Source: Geomicrobium halophilum (GTDB taxonomy: Bacteria > Bacillota > Bacilli > Bacillales > Marinococcaceae). From it: a DNA stretch of 64,000 nt. This document shows, piece by piece, positions 26,484 to 35,418 of the stretch. Each line of letters begins with the position of its first letter. The stretch's first letter is position 1. Where the stretch lies: assembly GCF_014207655.1 (NCBI RefSeq), contig NZ_JACHHJ010000005.1:96511-160510 (forward strand), read 5' to 3'. The translations under genes were made by a program, and so were the position numbers. Below the pieces are notes generated by a model that searched no databases, was not told the origin of the DNA, and saw only the letters and a list, made by a program, of their open reading frames with translations.

Positions 26484-26568
26484 TCATAGTTGTAGTTATC
26501 GATTGTGAAAAATGAAAAGCTGTTTTATCATGATAACAGAAAACGCTTTCATTAAGAGGTGGATACAC

Positions 26569-28326
26569 ATGCCGATCGCTGCCAATGATCACGTTAAGCA
26601 ATGGATGAATATCCAGCCAATGACCATTTCAAAACACCACACCCTTCGAGAAAGTTTGCTCTTACTTTCGAAAACAGCAGATAAAGAACTGCCGGTCGTC
26701 GAGGATGGGCAAATGCTAGGGGTCGTTACCTTGCAGGATTGTGTTGAATATTTAGACAGCAATAACGGTACTTTTTCAATTTTACGAACAGAGTTTCGAG
26801 CTGTCAGTGACGATTTTTCCCTTAAAGAAAATACGAACGGCGGTGGTCCCTTCTACGTTCTCCATGAAAAAACAGGTGCTTTAGAAGGGATTGTCGGGCG
26901 TGATGAAATCATGGCTTATTATGAACATGTACGTGAGCGTGAAGCAGAAGCACAAAAAACCATTGAATGGCTGAAGCTGAGTTTTGATACAGCATATGAG
27001 GGTGTTGCGATCGTTGATGACAAAGGGATTGTTCAACTTTTCAACGAGACGTATAGCCGCTTTGTAGGTGTAACAAGAAAGGAAGCGATTGGCCGTCCCG
27101 TTGAAAAGGTTATCGAAAATACACGCTTGCCAGTGGTTTTAAAAACTGGCGTTCCGGAACGGAATCAACCTCATCGTCTACAGGGACAGGAATTGGTCGT
27201 TCATCGTTTGCCTATATGGCAGGATGGCAAAGTCATTGGGGCGGTAGGAATGCTTGTCTACGAGGGAACATCTGAAATTCAACAAGTGTTGCAACGGATG
27301 GAACTTTTGCATACAGCGGAAAAGCAAAGCGGGAAAGAAACCGTGGAGAAGCCCGTCAAACAGGGACGAGTACATTTTGAAGATATTATTGGGGAAAGCC
27401 CGGCGATTGCGAAAGCGAAAAAAATCAGTCGAAAGGCAGCACAGACAAAAGCGACCGTTTTGCTTACGGGGGAAACAGGGGCAGGAAAAGAACCATTTGC
27501 CCGTGTAATCCACGATATGGGCACAAGAAGCAACAGCCCTTTTATAGCTCTTAATTGCGCGGCGATCCCTGATAGCCTGTTAGAGTCAGAATTATTCGGA
27601 TACATGAAAGGTGCGTTCACCGGTACTCGCAATGAAGGGAAGCCGGGAAAAATTGAGCTTGCGAATGGAGGGACATTATTTCTGGATGAAATTGGAGATA
27701 TGCCCCTGGCTACACAAGCGAAAATTTTGCGAGTGCTGCAAGAAAAAGAAGTCGATCGTGTAGGAGGAACCCAACCGATCCCTGTTGATTTTCGATTAAT
27801 TGCGGCCACAAATAAGGACTTGCAAAAACAAATCCAAGAGGAAAAGTTTAGGCAAGATTTATTTTACCGGTTACATGTGATGCCGCTCCACATCCCGCCT
27901 CTTAGACAGCGAAAACAGGATATCCCATTGATTATTGCCCATCAATTACCGAAATTAAGTGAAATCTATGAAACAAATGAAAAAACCATTGATAAAGAGG
28001 TATTGCAGTTGATGTTTCGGTACGACTGGCCGGGGAATGTCCGTGAATTGCTCAATGTTCTCGAACAAATGTTTCATTTGTGTGATGGGGACCACATTCA
28101 AGTGAAGGACCTGCCGGAGAGCTTTACAGAGCAGCCCGTGGGTGAAGCGAACGTACTGGGATCCTTAAGTGAATGGCAGGAAAGGAAACACAAACAGGAA
28201 CAGAAATATGAGCAAAAACATATTGAACATGTGCTGGAGGAAGTGAATGGGAATAAATCAGAAGCTGCAAAACGTTTAGGCATATCACGGGCGACACTAT
28301 ATAATAAGTTGTCTCGTTTTTCATAA
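26569..28326 (+). CDS. Sigma-54-dependent activator with CBS and PAS domains
   Basis: A 585-residue enhancer-binding protein. A CBS pair (1-115), PAS domain (about 132-235), AAA+ domain with Walker A GETGAGKE (301-308), Walker B GTLFLDEIGDM, and a Fis-type HTH at the C-terminus (EEVNGNKSEAAKRLGISRAT). The sigma-54 contact loop reads GAFTGT (348-353) instead of GAFTGA. The CBS pair suggests adenine-nucleotide sensing in addition to the PAS ligand. AAGAGGTGG precedes ATG 26569. It lies between two sigma-54 promoters and is the likely regulator of both; it may also be transcribed from the mbcS promoter, since no terminator intervenes. Confidence 0.9.
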   Translation: MPIAANDHVKQWMNIQPMTISKHHTLRESLLLLSKTADKELPVVEDGQMLGVVTLQDCVEYLDSNNGTFSILRTEFRAVSDDFSLKENTNGGGPFYVLHEKTGALEGIVGRDEIMAYYEHVREREAEAQKTIEWLKLSFDTAYEGVAIVDDKGIVQLFNETYSRFVGVTRKEAIGRPVEKVIENTRLPVVLKTGVPERNQPHRLQGQELVVHRLPIWQDGKVIGAVGMLVYEGTSEIQQVLQRMELLHTAEKQSGKETVEKPVKQGRVHFEDIIGESPAIAKAKKISRKAAQTKATVLLTGETGAGKEPFARVIHDMGTRSNSPFIALNCAAIPDSLLESELFGYMKGAFTGTRNEGKPGKIELANGGTLFLDEIGDMPLATQAKILRVLQEKEVDRVGGTQPIPVDFRLIAATNKDLQKQIQEEKFRQDLFYRLHVMPLHIPPLRQRKQDIPLIIAHQLPKLSEIYETNEKTIDKEVLQLMFRYDWPGNVRELLNVLEQMFHLCDGDHIQVKDLPESFTEQPVGEANVLGSLSEWQERKHKQEQKYEQKHIEHVLEEVNGNKSEAAKRLGISRATLYNKLSRFS

Positions 28327-28353
28327 TGTATAACTGTCTAGACATATATACAT
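28326..28353 (+). promoter_or_regulatory. Candidate activator site, 28-bp dyad centred on TGTCTAGACA
   Basis: The left arm ATGTATAACTGTCT and the reverse complement of the right arm agree at 12 of 14 positions, with a perfect 10-bp core. It lies about 50 bp upstream of the -24 element of the following promoter and overlaps the last base of the regulator's stop codon. Confidence 0.6.
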
Positions 28354-28404
28354 CATGAACGCCAGATGCAACCTATGAGTCACTGCCTATGCAACATTCA
28401 ATAA

Positions 28405-28420
28405 TGGCATGGTTATTGCA
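28405..28420 (+). promoter_or_regulatory. Sigma-54 promoter of the acyl-CoA dehydrogenase operon
   Basis: TGGCAT (28405-28410), G plus four bases, TTGCA (28416-28420): matches the -24/-12 consensus with exact spacing and one -24 mismatch. It lies 30 bp before the start codon. Confidence 0.8.
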
Positions 28421-28449
28421 AATGAATGAAGGTAAGGGAGGGGCTTTTT

Positions 28450-30120
28450 ATGATTACAAAAACATCTTTGCTTCCTTGGTGGGATTCTGTCGATATTTTC
28501 ACCCCCGAAGATTTATCCGAAGATGAAGTCATGATTGCAAAGACCACTGAAAAGTTTGTAAAACAAAGTGTTTTAGCTAATATTGAACAATTGGAGCAGC
28601 ATGATTATCAGTACGAAAAGGAAACGTTCGAAGCAGCCGGGGAATTAGGCCTTCTCGGTATCGAAGTTCCAGAGGCGTATGGGGGGTTCGCGCTCGGCAA
28701 ACACGTATCCGGTCTTGTTGCCGAGAAAATTGGGAACGGCGGAGGCTCATTCAGCGTTGCGTATAACATCCACGCGGGTGTGGGGACGACTCCTTATATC
28801 TATTATGGAAACGAGGAGCAGAAGAAAAAATACCTATCCAAATTGGCAACAGGAGAATGGGTAGGGGCCTACGCGTTAACGGAGCCGACAGCCGGATCTG
28901 ATGCGCTCAAAGGGAAAACGAAAGCAGTATGGAATGAAGAAAAAAACGCCTGGATTCTCACAGGGGAGAAACAATGGATTACGAACGCGCATTTAGCAAG
29001 TGTGTATGTCGTTTTCGCCAATACAGATGTTGGTATGACCGCTTTCATTGTAGAGAAAGGGGCAGAAGGGCTCAGTATTGGACCAGAAGAAACGAAAATG
29101 GGGATCAAGGGCACGTCAACCGCAACACTCGTTTTCGACGAGATCGTCGTACCGGATGAGAATGTGCTTGGCGATGTGGGGAAAGGTCATAAAATCGCAC
29201 TTAATATTCTCAATCTGGCCAGATTGAAACTAGCGTTTAACAATATAGGTACAGCGAAACGTGCCTTGGAACTCGGTGTCTCCTATGGAAAAGAGCGACA
29301 GCAATTTCAGCGTGCTCTTGTTGATTTTCCGATGATTCAAGAAAAAATCGCTGATATGAATATCGCAATTTACGGGATCGAAAGTATGGCCTACGAGACG
29401 GCGGCACGCCTGGATGACGCGCTAGAGGACGTAGAGGACCTATCCCAAGCGATGACTCCATTTGTCGCTGCATGTGCAACCAGCAAAATTCGGGGCTCAG
29501 AGGTTCTCGATCAGACCATTGATGAAGCGCTTCAAATTCATGGTGGTTATGGGTTCATGCAAGAGTATGAAATTGAACGTCTTTACCGAGATGCTCGTAT
29601 TAATCGCATTTTCGAAGGAACGAATGAGATTAATCGTCTGGCAGTGGCTAAGTCGTTAATGGATCAATTGAATCAAGCTGAACATTCATCAGCAGAAGAT
29701 CGTACTGACTTATCCCCAAATGCCGCGTTGATTCATGAGGCTGAGTTACGGTTTTTCGATATTTTACAAGTATTTTCCAATATCGAGCGCACAGCATTTC
29801 TGGAAATGCAGGAATGTTCCCGTCTGATTGCGAATATTTACAGTGAGATATCGATCATGCGCGCTGCTTATTTAAGAAGTGAAAAATCCGGAGAAGAGCT
29901 GAAATCATTAATGACGGATGTGATTTGCCAGGAAGGGTACGAACGGGTAGAAGCAGATGTGATTCAGTTATGGCTCGCCATTGATGAAGAGGAAACAAGT
30001 ACGAAGCGAATGATTGAAATGGTTCGGAAGAGAAACAACATTCCAATAGGTACAAATCTGTTTTTGAAAAAACGAAAAATCAGTGAATACGTAGTGGATG
30101 CTTCTAAATATCACTCGTAA
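28450..30120 (+). CDS. Acyl-CoA dehydrogenase with C-terminal extension
   Basis: A 556-residue FAD enzyme, longer than the usual ~380 because of a helical C-terminal extension, as in FadE/VLCAD-type enzymes. Visible motifs are YALTEPTAGSDA (FAD/substrate contact), WITNA, and the C-terminal YGFMQEYEIERLYRDARI with IFEGTNEINR, whose Glu is in the usual catalytic place. GGGAGGGG precedes ATG 28450. It is first of three genes with mmsB and mmsA behind a sigma-54-type promoter, so its natural substrate is probably isobutyryl-CoA, giving methacrylyl-CoA. The extension suggests wider chain-length use is possible. Confidence 0.85.
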   Translation: MITKTSLLPWWDSVDIFTPEDLSEDEVMIAKTTEKFVKQSVLANIEQLEQHDYQYEKETFEAAGELGLLGIEVPEAYGGFALGKHVSGLVAEKIGNGGGSFSVAYNIHAGVGTTPYIYYGNEEQKKKYLSKLATGEWVGAYALTEPTAGSDALKGKTKAVWNEEKNAWILTGEKQWITNAHLASVYVVFANTDVGMTAFIVEKGAEGLSIGPEETKMGIKGTSTATLVFDEIVVPDENVLGDVGKGHKIALNILNLARLKLAFNNIGTAKRALELGVSYGKERQQFQRALVDFPMIQEKIADMNIAIYGIESMAYETAARLDDALEDVEDLSQAMTPFVAACATSKIRGSEVLDQTIDEALQIHGGYGFMQEYEIERLYRDARINRIFEGTNEINRLAVAKSLMDQLNQAEHSSAEDRTDLSPNAALIHEAELRFFDILQVFSNIERTAFLEMQECSRLIANIYSEISIMRAAYLRSEKSGEELKSLMTDVICQEGYERVEADVIQLWLAIDEEETSTKRMIEMVRKRNNIPIGTNLFLKKRKISEYVVDASKYHS

Positions 30121-30132
30121 TGGGGGATTTAA

Positions 30133-31041
30133 ATGAAGAAGATCGGTTTTATCGGGTTAGGAAATATGGGCATGCCTATGTCCGAAAATCTGCTAGATTC
30201 AGGGTTCGATGTTTATGGTTTAGACGTTAATCATGAGGCAGAAACACGTTTCGAAAAACGGGGCGGTCAAATCGGTCGTTCAATGGAGGATTTGGCTAAA
30301 TTTTGTGATCTTATCATCACAAGTTTACCTTCTTCAGAAGCTTATGAATCTGTGTATCTTGGTGACGAAGGATTAATCAGGAATAGTCACGCGAATAGTT
30401 TATTGCTAGATACAAGCACGGTTGCTCCGGAAAGTAATGAAAAAATCGCCCAAGCGGCGAAGCAGCGTTCCATTCAATTTTTACAGGCACCTGTCAGCGG
30501 TGGTGTCGTGGGTGCTGTCAACCGGACACTTACTTTTATGGCTGGTGGCCCAAAAGAAACGTTTAATGCTGTTTATCCAATCATGAATGTACTCGGTGAA
30601 AACATCTTTCACATTGATGAACGAATTAAAAGCGGCACGCTCACGAAGTTAATTAACAATTTGTTTATTGGTTTTTACACAGCAGCTGTGAGTGAAGCCG
30701 TCGCCCTTGCAGATAAGCAAAATATGGACTTGGATGCGCTTTTCGATGTATTAAGCGTAAGTTATGGTCAGAGCCGAATCTATGAGCGTAATTATAAGAC
30801 ATTTATTGCGAATGATGACTATGAACCAGGTTTTACCTTAAAGTTATTACGCAAAGATATGAATTTTGTAAAAGAAATTATCGAAAGGGAAGATATGCAT
30901 CTTCCTGTAACCGATGTGCTGATGCATATTTATGAAGAAGCAGAAGAAGCAGGACTGGGCGCTAAAGATATGTCTGTTTTATATGAACACATTGGTGAAC
31001 AAGAAATCTCATTTCAATCCAAAAAGGAGCGAGTCAAATGA
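30133..31041 (+). CDS. mmsB: 3-hydroxyisobutyrate dehydrogenase
   Basis: A 302-residue NAD(P)-binding beta-hydroxyacid dehydrogenase. The Rossmann motif [12 protein letters not shown] lies at the N-terminus, the substrate motif is [10 protein letters not shown] (about residue 120), and the catalytic Lys lies in [10 protein letters not shown] (about residue 174). It oxidises 3-hydroxyisobutyrate to methylmalonate semialdehyde. A GGGGG ribosome site precedes ATG 30133, 12 bp after the acyl-CoA dehydrogenase. Its stop overlaps the mmsA start (ATGA), so the semialdehyde would be handed to a translationally coupled enzyme. Confidence 0.9.
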   Translation: MKKIGFIGLGNMGMPMSENLLDSGFDVYGLDVNHEAETRFEKRGGQIGRSMEDLAKFCDLIITSLPSSEAYESVYLGDEGLIRNSHANSLLLDTSTVAPESNEKIAQAAKQRSIQFLQAPVSGGVVGAVNRTLTFMAGGPKETFNAVYPIMNVLGENIFHIDERIKSGTLTKLINNLFIGFYTAAVSEAVALADKQNMDLDALFDVLSVSYGQSRIYERNYKTFIANDDYEPGFTLKLLRKDMNFVKEIIEREDMHLPVTDVLMHIYEEAEEAGLGAKDMSVLYEHIGEQEISFQSKKERVK

Positions 31042-32495
31042 TTACAGATGTGAAAACGGTACGTAACTGTATTAATGGAGAATGGGTGGATTCAGAAAGC
31101 GGCGTGACTGAATCGGTGCCGAATCCGGCAACAGGGGAAGAAATCGCTTCGGTTCCGATTTCAACTGCAGCGGACGTGGACCGTGCGGCAGAAGCTGCGA
31201 AAGAAGCCTATGAATCTTGGTCTTTGGTGCCGGTTCCTGACAGAGCTCGCTATATGTTTAAATATTTACAACTTCTTAATGAAAATAGAGAAGAACTTGG
31301 GGAGATCATTACATTAGAAAATGGAAAAACATTAAAAGATGCCCACGGGGAAGTTCAGAGAGGAATAGAAGTTGTGGAACTTGCCACCTCCAGCCCTAAT
31401 TTAATGATGGGGGATGCACTTCCACAAATCGCTCGCGGCATTGACGGTTCGATCTGGAGGTATCCACTTGGTGTGGTTGCTGGGATTACTCCTTTTAATT
31501 TTCCCATGATGGTCCCTTTATGGATGTTCCCATTAGCGATTTCTTGTGGAAACACGTTTGTTTTGAAGGCATCCGAACGTACTCCACTGCTTGCACGCAG
31601 GCTTGTGGAATTGTTCCATGAAGCAGGCTTTCCGAAAGGGGTTTTGAATCTCGTTAATGGTGCCAAAGACGTAGTGAATCGCATATTAACACAGCCGGAT
31701 ATTGAAGCCATCTCCTTTGTCGGTTCCGAACCTATCGCCAAACTCGTCTATGAAACCGGAACAGCACATGGAAAAAGAGTGCAAGCTTTGGCAGGAGCGA
31801 AGAACCACGCCACCGTTATGCCGGATTGTAACCTTGAAAAAACCGTGGAAGGCGTGATTGGTTCTGCCTTTGGTAGTAGCGGTGAGCGGTGTATGGCCTG
31901 TTCGGTTGTGGCCGTTGTGGATGAAATTGCTGATGAATTCATGCAAGAACTAACAGCAGCAACGGAAAAATTGCAAGTCGGTGATGGTAGGTATCAGGAG
32001 AATTTTGTAGGCCCGCTTATTCGGGAAACCCATAAAGAGCGAGTGCTTGGGTATATCGATCAAGGGGTAAAAGAAGGCGCAGACCTCGTTGTTGACGGTC
32101 GTGATAAAGGGGCGGCGAAGGAACAAGGCTACTACGTTGGCGCCACGATCTTTGATAACGTAAACACCGACATGACCATTTGGCAGGATGAGATTTTTGC
32201 CCCTGTTCTTAGCGTCGTCCGCGTCAGTGATCTTGACGAAGCTATTGCAGTGACCAATGAATCACGATTTGCAAATGGCGCAGTGATTTACACGTCAAGC
32301 GGAAAAGACGCCCAACAATTCAGAGATAAAATTGACGCCGGCATGGTCGGGATCAACGTGAACGTTCCTGCACCGATGGCATTTTTCGCCTTCGCCGGAA
32401 ACAAAGCGTCATTTTACGGGGACTTAGGTACAAATGGCAAGGATGGCGTCCAGTTTTATACAAGGAAAAAGGTAGTTACGGAACGGTGGTTCTAG
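31038..32495 (+). CDS. mmsA: CoA-acylating methylmalonate-semialdehyde dehydrogenase
   Basis: A 485-residue aldehyde dehydrogenase of the MMSDH/IolA type. It converts methylmalonate semialdehyde with CoA and NAD+ to propionyl-CoA and CO2. The catalytic Cys is in GERCMA (Cys285). [15 protein letters not shown] and FVGSEPIA are typical of MMSDH rather than other ALDHs. The start overlaps mmsB by 4 bp. Context (mmsB, acyl-CoA dehydrogenase, acyl-CoA synthetase) favours valine/isobutyrate breakdown over inositol breakdown. A terminator follows. Confidence 0.92.
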   Translation: MITDVKTVRNCINGEWVDSESGVTESVPNPATGEEIASVPISTAADVDRAAEAAKEAYESWSLVPVPDRARYMFKYLQLLNENREELGEIITLENGKTLKDAHGEVQRGIEVVELATSSPNLMMGDALPQIARGIDGSIWRYPLGVVAGITPFNFPMMVPLWMFPLAISCGNTFVLKASERTPLLARRLVELFHEAGFPKGVLNLVNGAKDVVNRILTQPDIEAISFVGSEPIAKLVYETGTAHGKRVQALAGAKNHATVMPDCNLEKTVEGVIGSAFGSSGERCMACSVVAVVDEIADEFMQELTAATEKLQVGDGRYQENFVGPLIRETHKERVLGYIDQGVKEGADLVVDGRDKGAAKEQGYYVGATIFDNVNTDMTIWQDEIFAPVLSVVRVSDLDEAIAVTNESRFANGAVIYTSSGKDAQQFRDKIDAGMVGINVNVPAPMAFFAFAGNKASFYGDLGTNGKDGVQFYTRKKVVTERWF

Positions 32496-32501
32496 TTGGG
32501 A

Positions 32502-32527
32502 AATAAGCTCGCTTCGCCGAGCTTATT
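32502..32527 (+). terminator. Terminator of the mmsBA operon
   Basis: AATAAGCTCG (32502-32511) pairs perfectly with CGAGCTTATT (32518-32527). Only a short T content follows. Confidence 0.65.
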
Positions 32528-32551
32528 CGCCTTTGGGAGGTGAATTCCAGT

Positions 32552-32655
32552 AGGAACGCCCCAACAAGGGCGGAGGGATTCCAAACATGGCTGGAGAACG
32601 CCCCAACATGGGCGGAATACCCAAACACGCACCGTTCATCTTCCGTGCAAACATG
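32552..32655. repeat. Short palindromic repeat array, second locus
   Basis: About five units start with CCAACA or CCAAACA-type cores (CCAACAAGG, CCAAACATGG, CCAACATGGG) spaced by 18-27 bp. They resemble the units at 7579-7822 but with different spacers (GAACGCC, GGCGGA). It lies between the two convergent transcription units, just before a bidirectional terminator. Confidence 0.55.
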
Positions 32656-32693
32656 AAGGGAGCCCCTCTGTTCCCAAGAGGGGCTCCCTTTTA
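32656..32693. terminator. Bidirectional terminator between mmsA and the hydrolase gene
   Basis: AAGGGAGCCCCTCT (32656-32669) pairs perfectly with AGAGGGGCTCCCTT (32677-32690). T runs lie on the plus strand and the stem ends directly at the minus-strand stop codon. Confidence 0.85.
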
Positions 32694-33734
32694 CTTATCT
32701 GTAAAAAAACTTTCCACCATATTTTCGGAAACATCCGCTAAATGCTTATACGTATAAGCAGGGCTGTGATTTTTTTTGAAAATAACAGACTCTATTCCTT
32801 TATAGAAATCTTCATGTTTCAAAAAACCAGTGGCAATCACAAGATCCATCTGAAGAACGTCTTCGAGGGACTTATTTTCGCTATCGATCAAATGTTTTAA
32901 TGTTACTTTTTCTGAAACCGGTGATTTGGCTAGCAGCGTTTCCCGGGTTTCTGCTGCGAATGAATGGGTGCTATCGCTCTCTAGTTTTTCCACAATGGTT
33001 TCGACGGAATCGTATTGAAAATAATGATTAATGTCGTCTTGTATGGAAGAGAGCATCCCTGCCTCCGGTTTACTATGCTGGACAGTAATCACAGAGGTAA
33101 GTTTAGCGGCAGGATCATGTTCTTGTGTCCAGTCAATGGTGATTAGCTCATCGATGACAGGCTTGAGATTAGAAACGTAGTAATCAGCCGCATGAATATA
33201 CAAAATGTCCGCGGCTTTGATCGTTGATGAAGTCAATGCTAAATAACGGCCCGTATAGCCTGGTGCTTTGTTAAAAAAGTAAGCCCCGCCGACGTCGGGG
33301 AAAAAGCCGATGTTCATTTCCGGCATCGCCCATTTTGTGCGTTCGGTTACAATGCGATGACTTGCTCCTTGCGTAAGGCCGACGCCCCCGCCCATGACGA
33401 TGCCATCCAGGCAGGCGGCGATCGGTTTCGGGTATTCTTGTATCATTAGATCTACTTCATATTCATCTTCGAAAAATCTTCTCGCTTTTTCAAAGTCTTT
33501 CGGGCCGTTTCGGGCTTGTGATAGCGTTTTGATATCTCCTCCGGCGCAAAAGCCTTTTTCGCCCGCACCTTCAATCAAGATAACCTGAATATCCGCTCGG
33601 TCACGCCATTCATTAAGGTGTTCCTTCATCGCGACAACCATCTCATGGGTGAGGGAATTAAGTGCTTTTGGACGATTTAACGTGATAGTGGCTAAGCCTT
33701 TGTCGTTGGTATAAAACTTTACTTCGTCGGTCAT
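32691..33734 (-). CDS. 3-hydroxyisobutyryl-CoA hydrolase (enoyl-CoA hydratase/isomerase family)
   Basis: A 347-residue crotonase-fold protein of HIBCH length. Oxyanion-hole motifs CAGGDIK (about residue 63) and GIVMGGGVGL (about 110) are present, and the HIBCH hallmark PEMNIGFFPDVGGAYF (about 142-157) supplies the catalytic Glu and Asp. The C-terminal third is the extra HIBCH segment. It frees 3-hydroxyisobutyrate from its CoA ester, feeding mmsB across the terminator. The gene faces the mmsBA operon. Confidence 0.87.
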   Translation of the reverse strand: MTDEVKFYTNDKGLATITLNRPKALNSLTHEMVVAMKEHLNEWRDRADIQVILIEGAGEKGFCAGGDIKTLSQARNGPKDFEKARRFFEDEYEVDLMIQEYPKPIAACLDGIVMGGGVGLTQGASHRIVTERTKWAMPEMNIGFFPDVGGAYFFNKAPGYTGRYLALTSSTIKAADILYIHAADYYVSNLKPVIDELITIDWTQEHDPAAKLTSVITVQHSKPEAGMLSSIQDDINHYFQYDSVETIVEKLESDSTHSFAAETRETLLAKSPVSEKVTLKHLIDSENKSLEDVLQMDLVIATGFLKHEDFYKGIESVIFKKNHSPAYTYKHLADVSENMVESFFTDK

Positions 33735-33973
33735 GTTATTGCCCCCTGTTTTTCATGCGTCTACATGCATCATTCGACACTTGTCATTTGTTTTCCTTCA
33801 TTCTAAAAGATGCAAACCTCATGCCAACCAAAAGACTGGCGTATGCCACCATTGAGGACAGTAAGTCGTATATTTGTATAGACAATCAAACAATATTTCT
33901 CATAAATTCTAATAATAAACACTTATCTAGCAAATATGATATGATTGAGAAAAGAAACAGGAGGAGGTTTTCA

Positions 33974-34837
33974 ATGAGTACAACGGTTGGCTTTATAGGC
34001 ATAGGTGTGATGGGGAAGAGTATGGCCAAACATATTTTGGATCAGGGTTATCAGGTGCTCGTTTATACACGTACAAAAGCGAAAGCGGATGATATTGTGG
34101 CCAGCGGCGCCAAGTGGAAAGAATCCGTTCCGGAACTTGCGGCGGAAGCGGACGTTGTCATTACGATGATCGGGTATCCGCAAGATGTAGAAGAGGTATA
34201 TTTTTCAAAAAATGGATTGCTCGCCCATATGAAGGACGGTGCGACTCTTATCGATATGACGACCTCGAAGCCGTCACTTGCGAAGAAAATCGCCGAAGCG
34301 GCAAAAGAGAAATCAGGTTCTGCCCTTGACGCGCCTGTATCTGGCGGTGATGTCGGGGCCCGTAATGCGAAGCTGACGATTATGATTGGCGGCGAACAAC
34401 GGGATTATGAAAAGTGGCTGCCGTTGTTTGAAACGATGGGCGAAAACATCCAATACCAAGGGCCGGCTGGCAGCGGCCAGCACGCGAAAATGTGCAATCA
34501 AATTGCCGTTGCAGCGAGTATGATTGGAGCCGCAGAAGCGTTAGGCTATGCAAAGGAAGCTGGCTTGGATCAGGAAAAAGTATTAAAAAGTATTTCCACC
34601 GGTGCAGGCGGAAGCTGGACGCTTCAGAATTTAGCACCACGTATGCTTAATGATGACTTTGCGCCCGGATTTTACGTGAAACATTTTATTAAAGACATGG
34701 AAATTGCCATTGACGAATCTGAGAACATGGAGAAAAATATTCCCGGCCTAGAATTGGTGAAATCCTTGTATGATCAACTAGCTGAGCAAGGCGAAGAGAA
34801 CAGTGGAACGCAGTCGATCTATAAATTATGGCAATGA
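33974..34837 (+). CDS. NAD(P)-dependent beta-hydroxyacid dehydrogenase (YkwC-like)
   Basis: A 287-residue paralogue of mmsB. It has GFIGIGVMGKSMAKH (dinucleotide site), DAPVSGGDVGARN, and the catalytic Lys in GQHAKMCNQIAVA. The sequence is closer to B. subtilis YkwC than to 3-hydroxyisobutyrate dehydrogenase, so the substrate may differ (tartronate semialdehyde or another hydroxyacid). AGGAGGAGG precedes ATG 33974; longer in-frame forms from 33755 would overlap regulatory DNA. It is divergent from the hydrolase gene and has its own terminator. Confidence 0.82.
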   Translation: MSTTVGFIGIGVMGKSMAKHILDQGYQVLVYTRTKAKADDIVASGAKWKESVPELAAEADVVITMIGYPQDVEEVYFSKNGLLAHMKDGATLIDMTTSKPSLAKKIAEAAKEKSGSALDAPVSGGDVGARNAKLTIMIGGEQRDYEKWLPLFETMGENIQYQGPAGSGQHAKMCNQIAVAASMIGAAEALGYAKEAGLDQEKVLKSISTGAGGSWTLQNLAPRMLNDDFAPGFYVKHFIKDMEIAIDESENMEKNIPGLELVKSLYDQLAEQGEENSGTQSIYKLWQ

Positions 34838-34858
34838 AGCAAGTGGAGTAACAGGAAG

Positions 34859-34890
34859 CACAAAGGGGTTCATTTGGAATCCCTTTGTGT
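34859..34890 (+). terminator. Terminator of the YkwC-like gene
   Basis: CACAAAGGG (34859-34867), extended by GTTC, pairs with GAAT and CCCTTTGTG (34881-34889). Confidence 0.7.
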
Positions 34891-35363
34891 AGGTGCTTGG
34901 TCAGCTTCTCATAAAGTATTCTTCATTAAACGATCATTCCAAAGGTTATAAATGAACCATCAAGCATTATGATACAGGTTTGAATAATAGTTTCGTTACC
35001 ATTTCACACTTTTCCACTTATAATCGTTATTTCCCATTTTATAGAATGAAGAAAAGGTTATAATGATTCCCCTACTCCCTCTGCCTACTTGAACGATTAT
35101 GCTTATAATAGAAGAAAAACTCTCCGATTAAACCTAGACCAATCCCAACCATGACCCCTGAAGCTACGTTATTGCAAACAGATCAATACCAATTCCAAGC
35201 ATCATACAGTCTGCTATTATACAACTAACGTTACCACATTTGACTTGTATTTAACGGAATATTTTTGATATTACTACCTAACCTGTGATAATTTCTGTGA
35301 CGAACAAATAACGTTTTTACGAAACCTATACTTTTTTCATCAAAATAGATGAGGATCTAATAC
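34891..35363. other. Intergenic region with a possible decayed membrane-peptide gene
   Basis: About 470 bp contain no firm gene. On the minus strand near 35075-35205 a short hydrophobic stretch (GVMVGIGLGLIGEFFFYYKH) ends at a stop but has a break before it. It may be a decayed small membrane protein gene. Confidence 0.3.
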
Positions 35364-35393
35364 TTGACAATAAGACCGTCCAGACGGTAAATT
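35364..35393 (+). promoter_or_regulatory. TetR-repressed promoter with operator ACCGTC-2-GACGGT
   Basis: TTGACA (35364-35369) and TAAATT (35388-35393) flank an 18-bp spacer almost filled by the inverted repeat ACCGTCCAGACGGT (35375-35388). Repressor on this site would block polymerase, so the TetR gene should be autoregulated. Confidence 0.75.
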
Positions 35394-35418
35394 AGAGAAT
35401 ATAAAATGAGGTGAAAGT

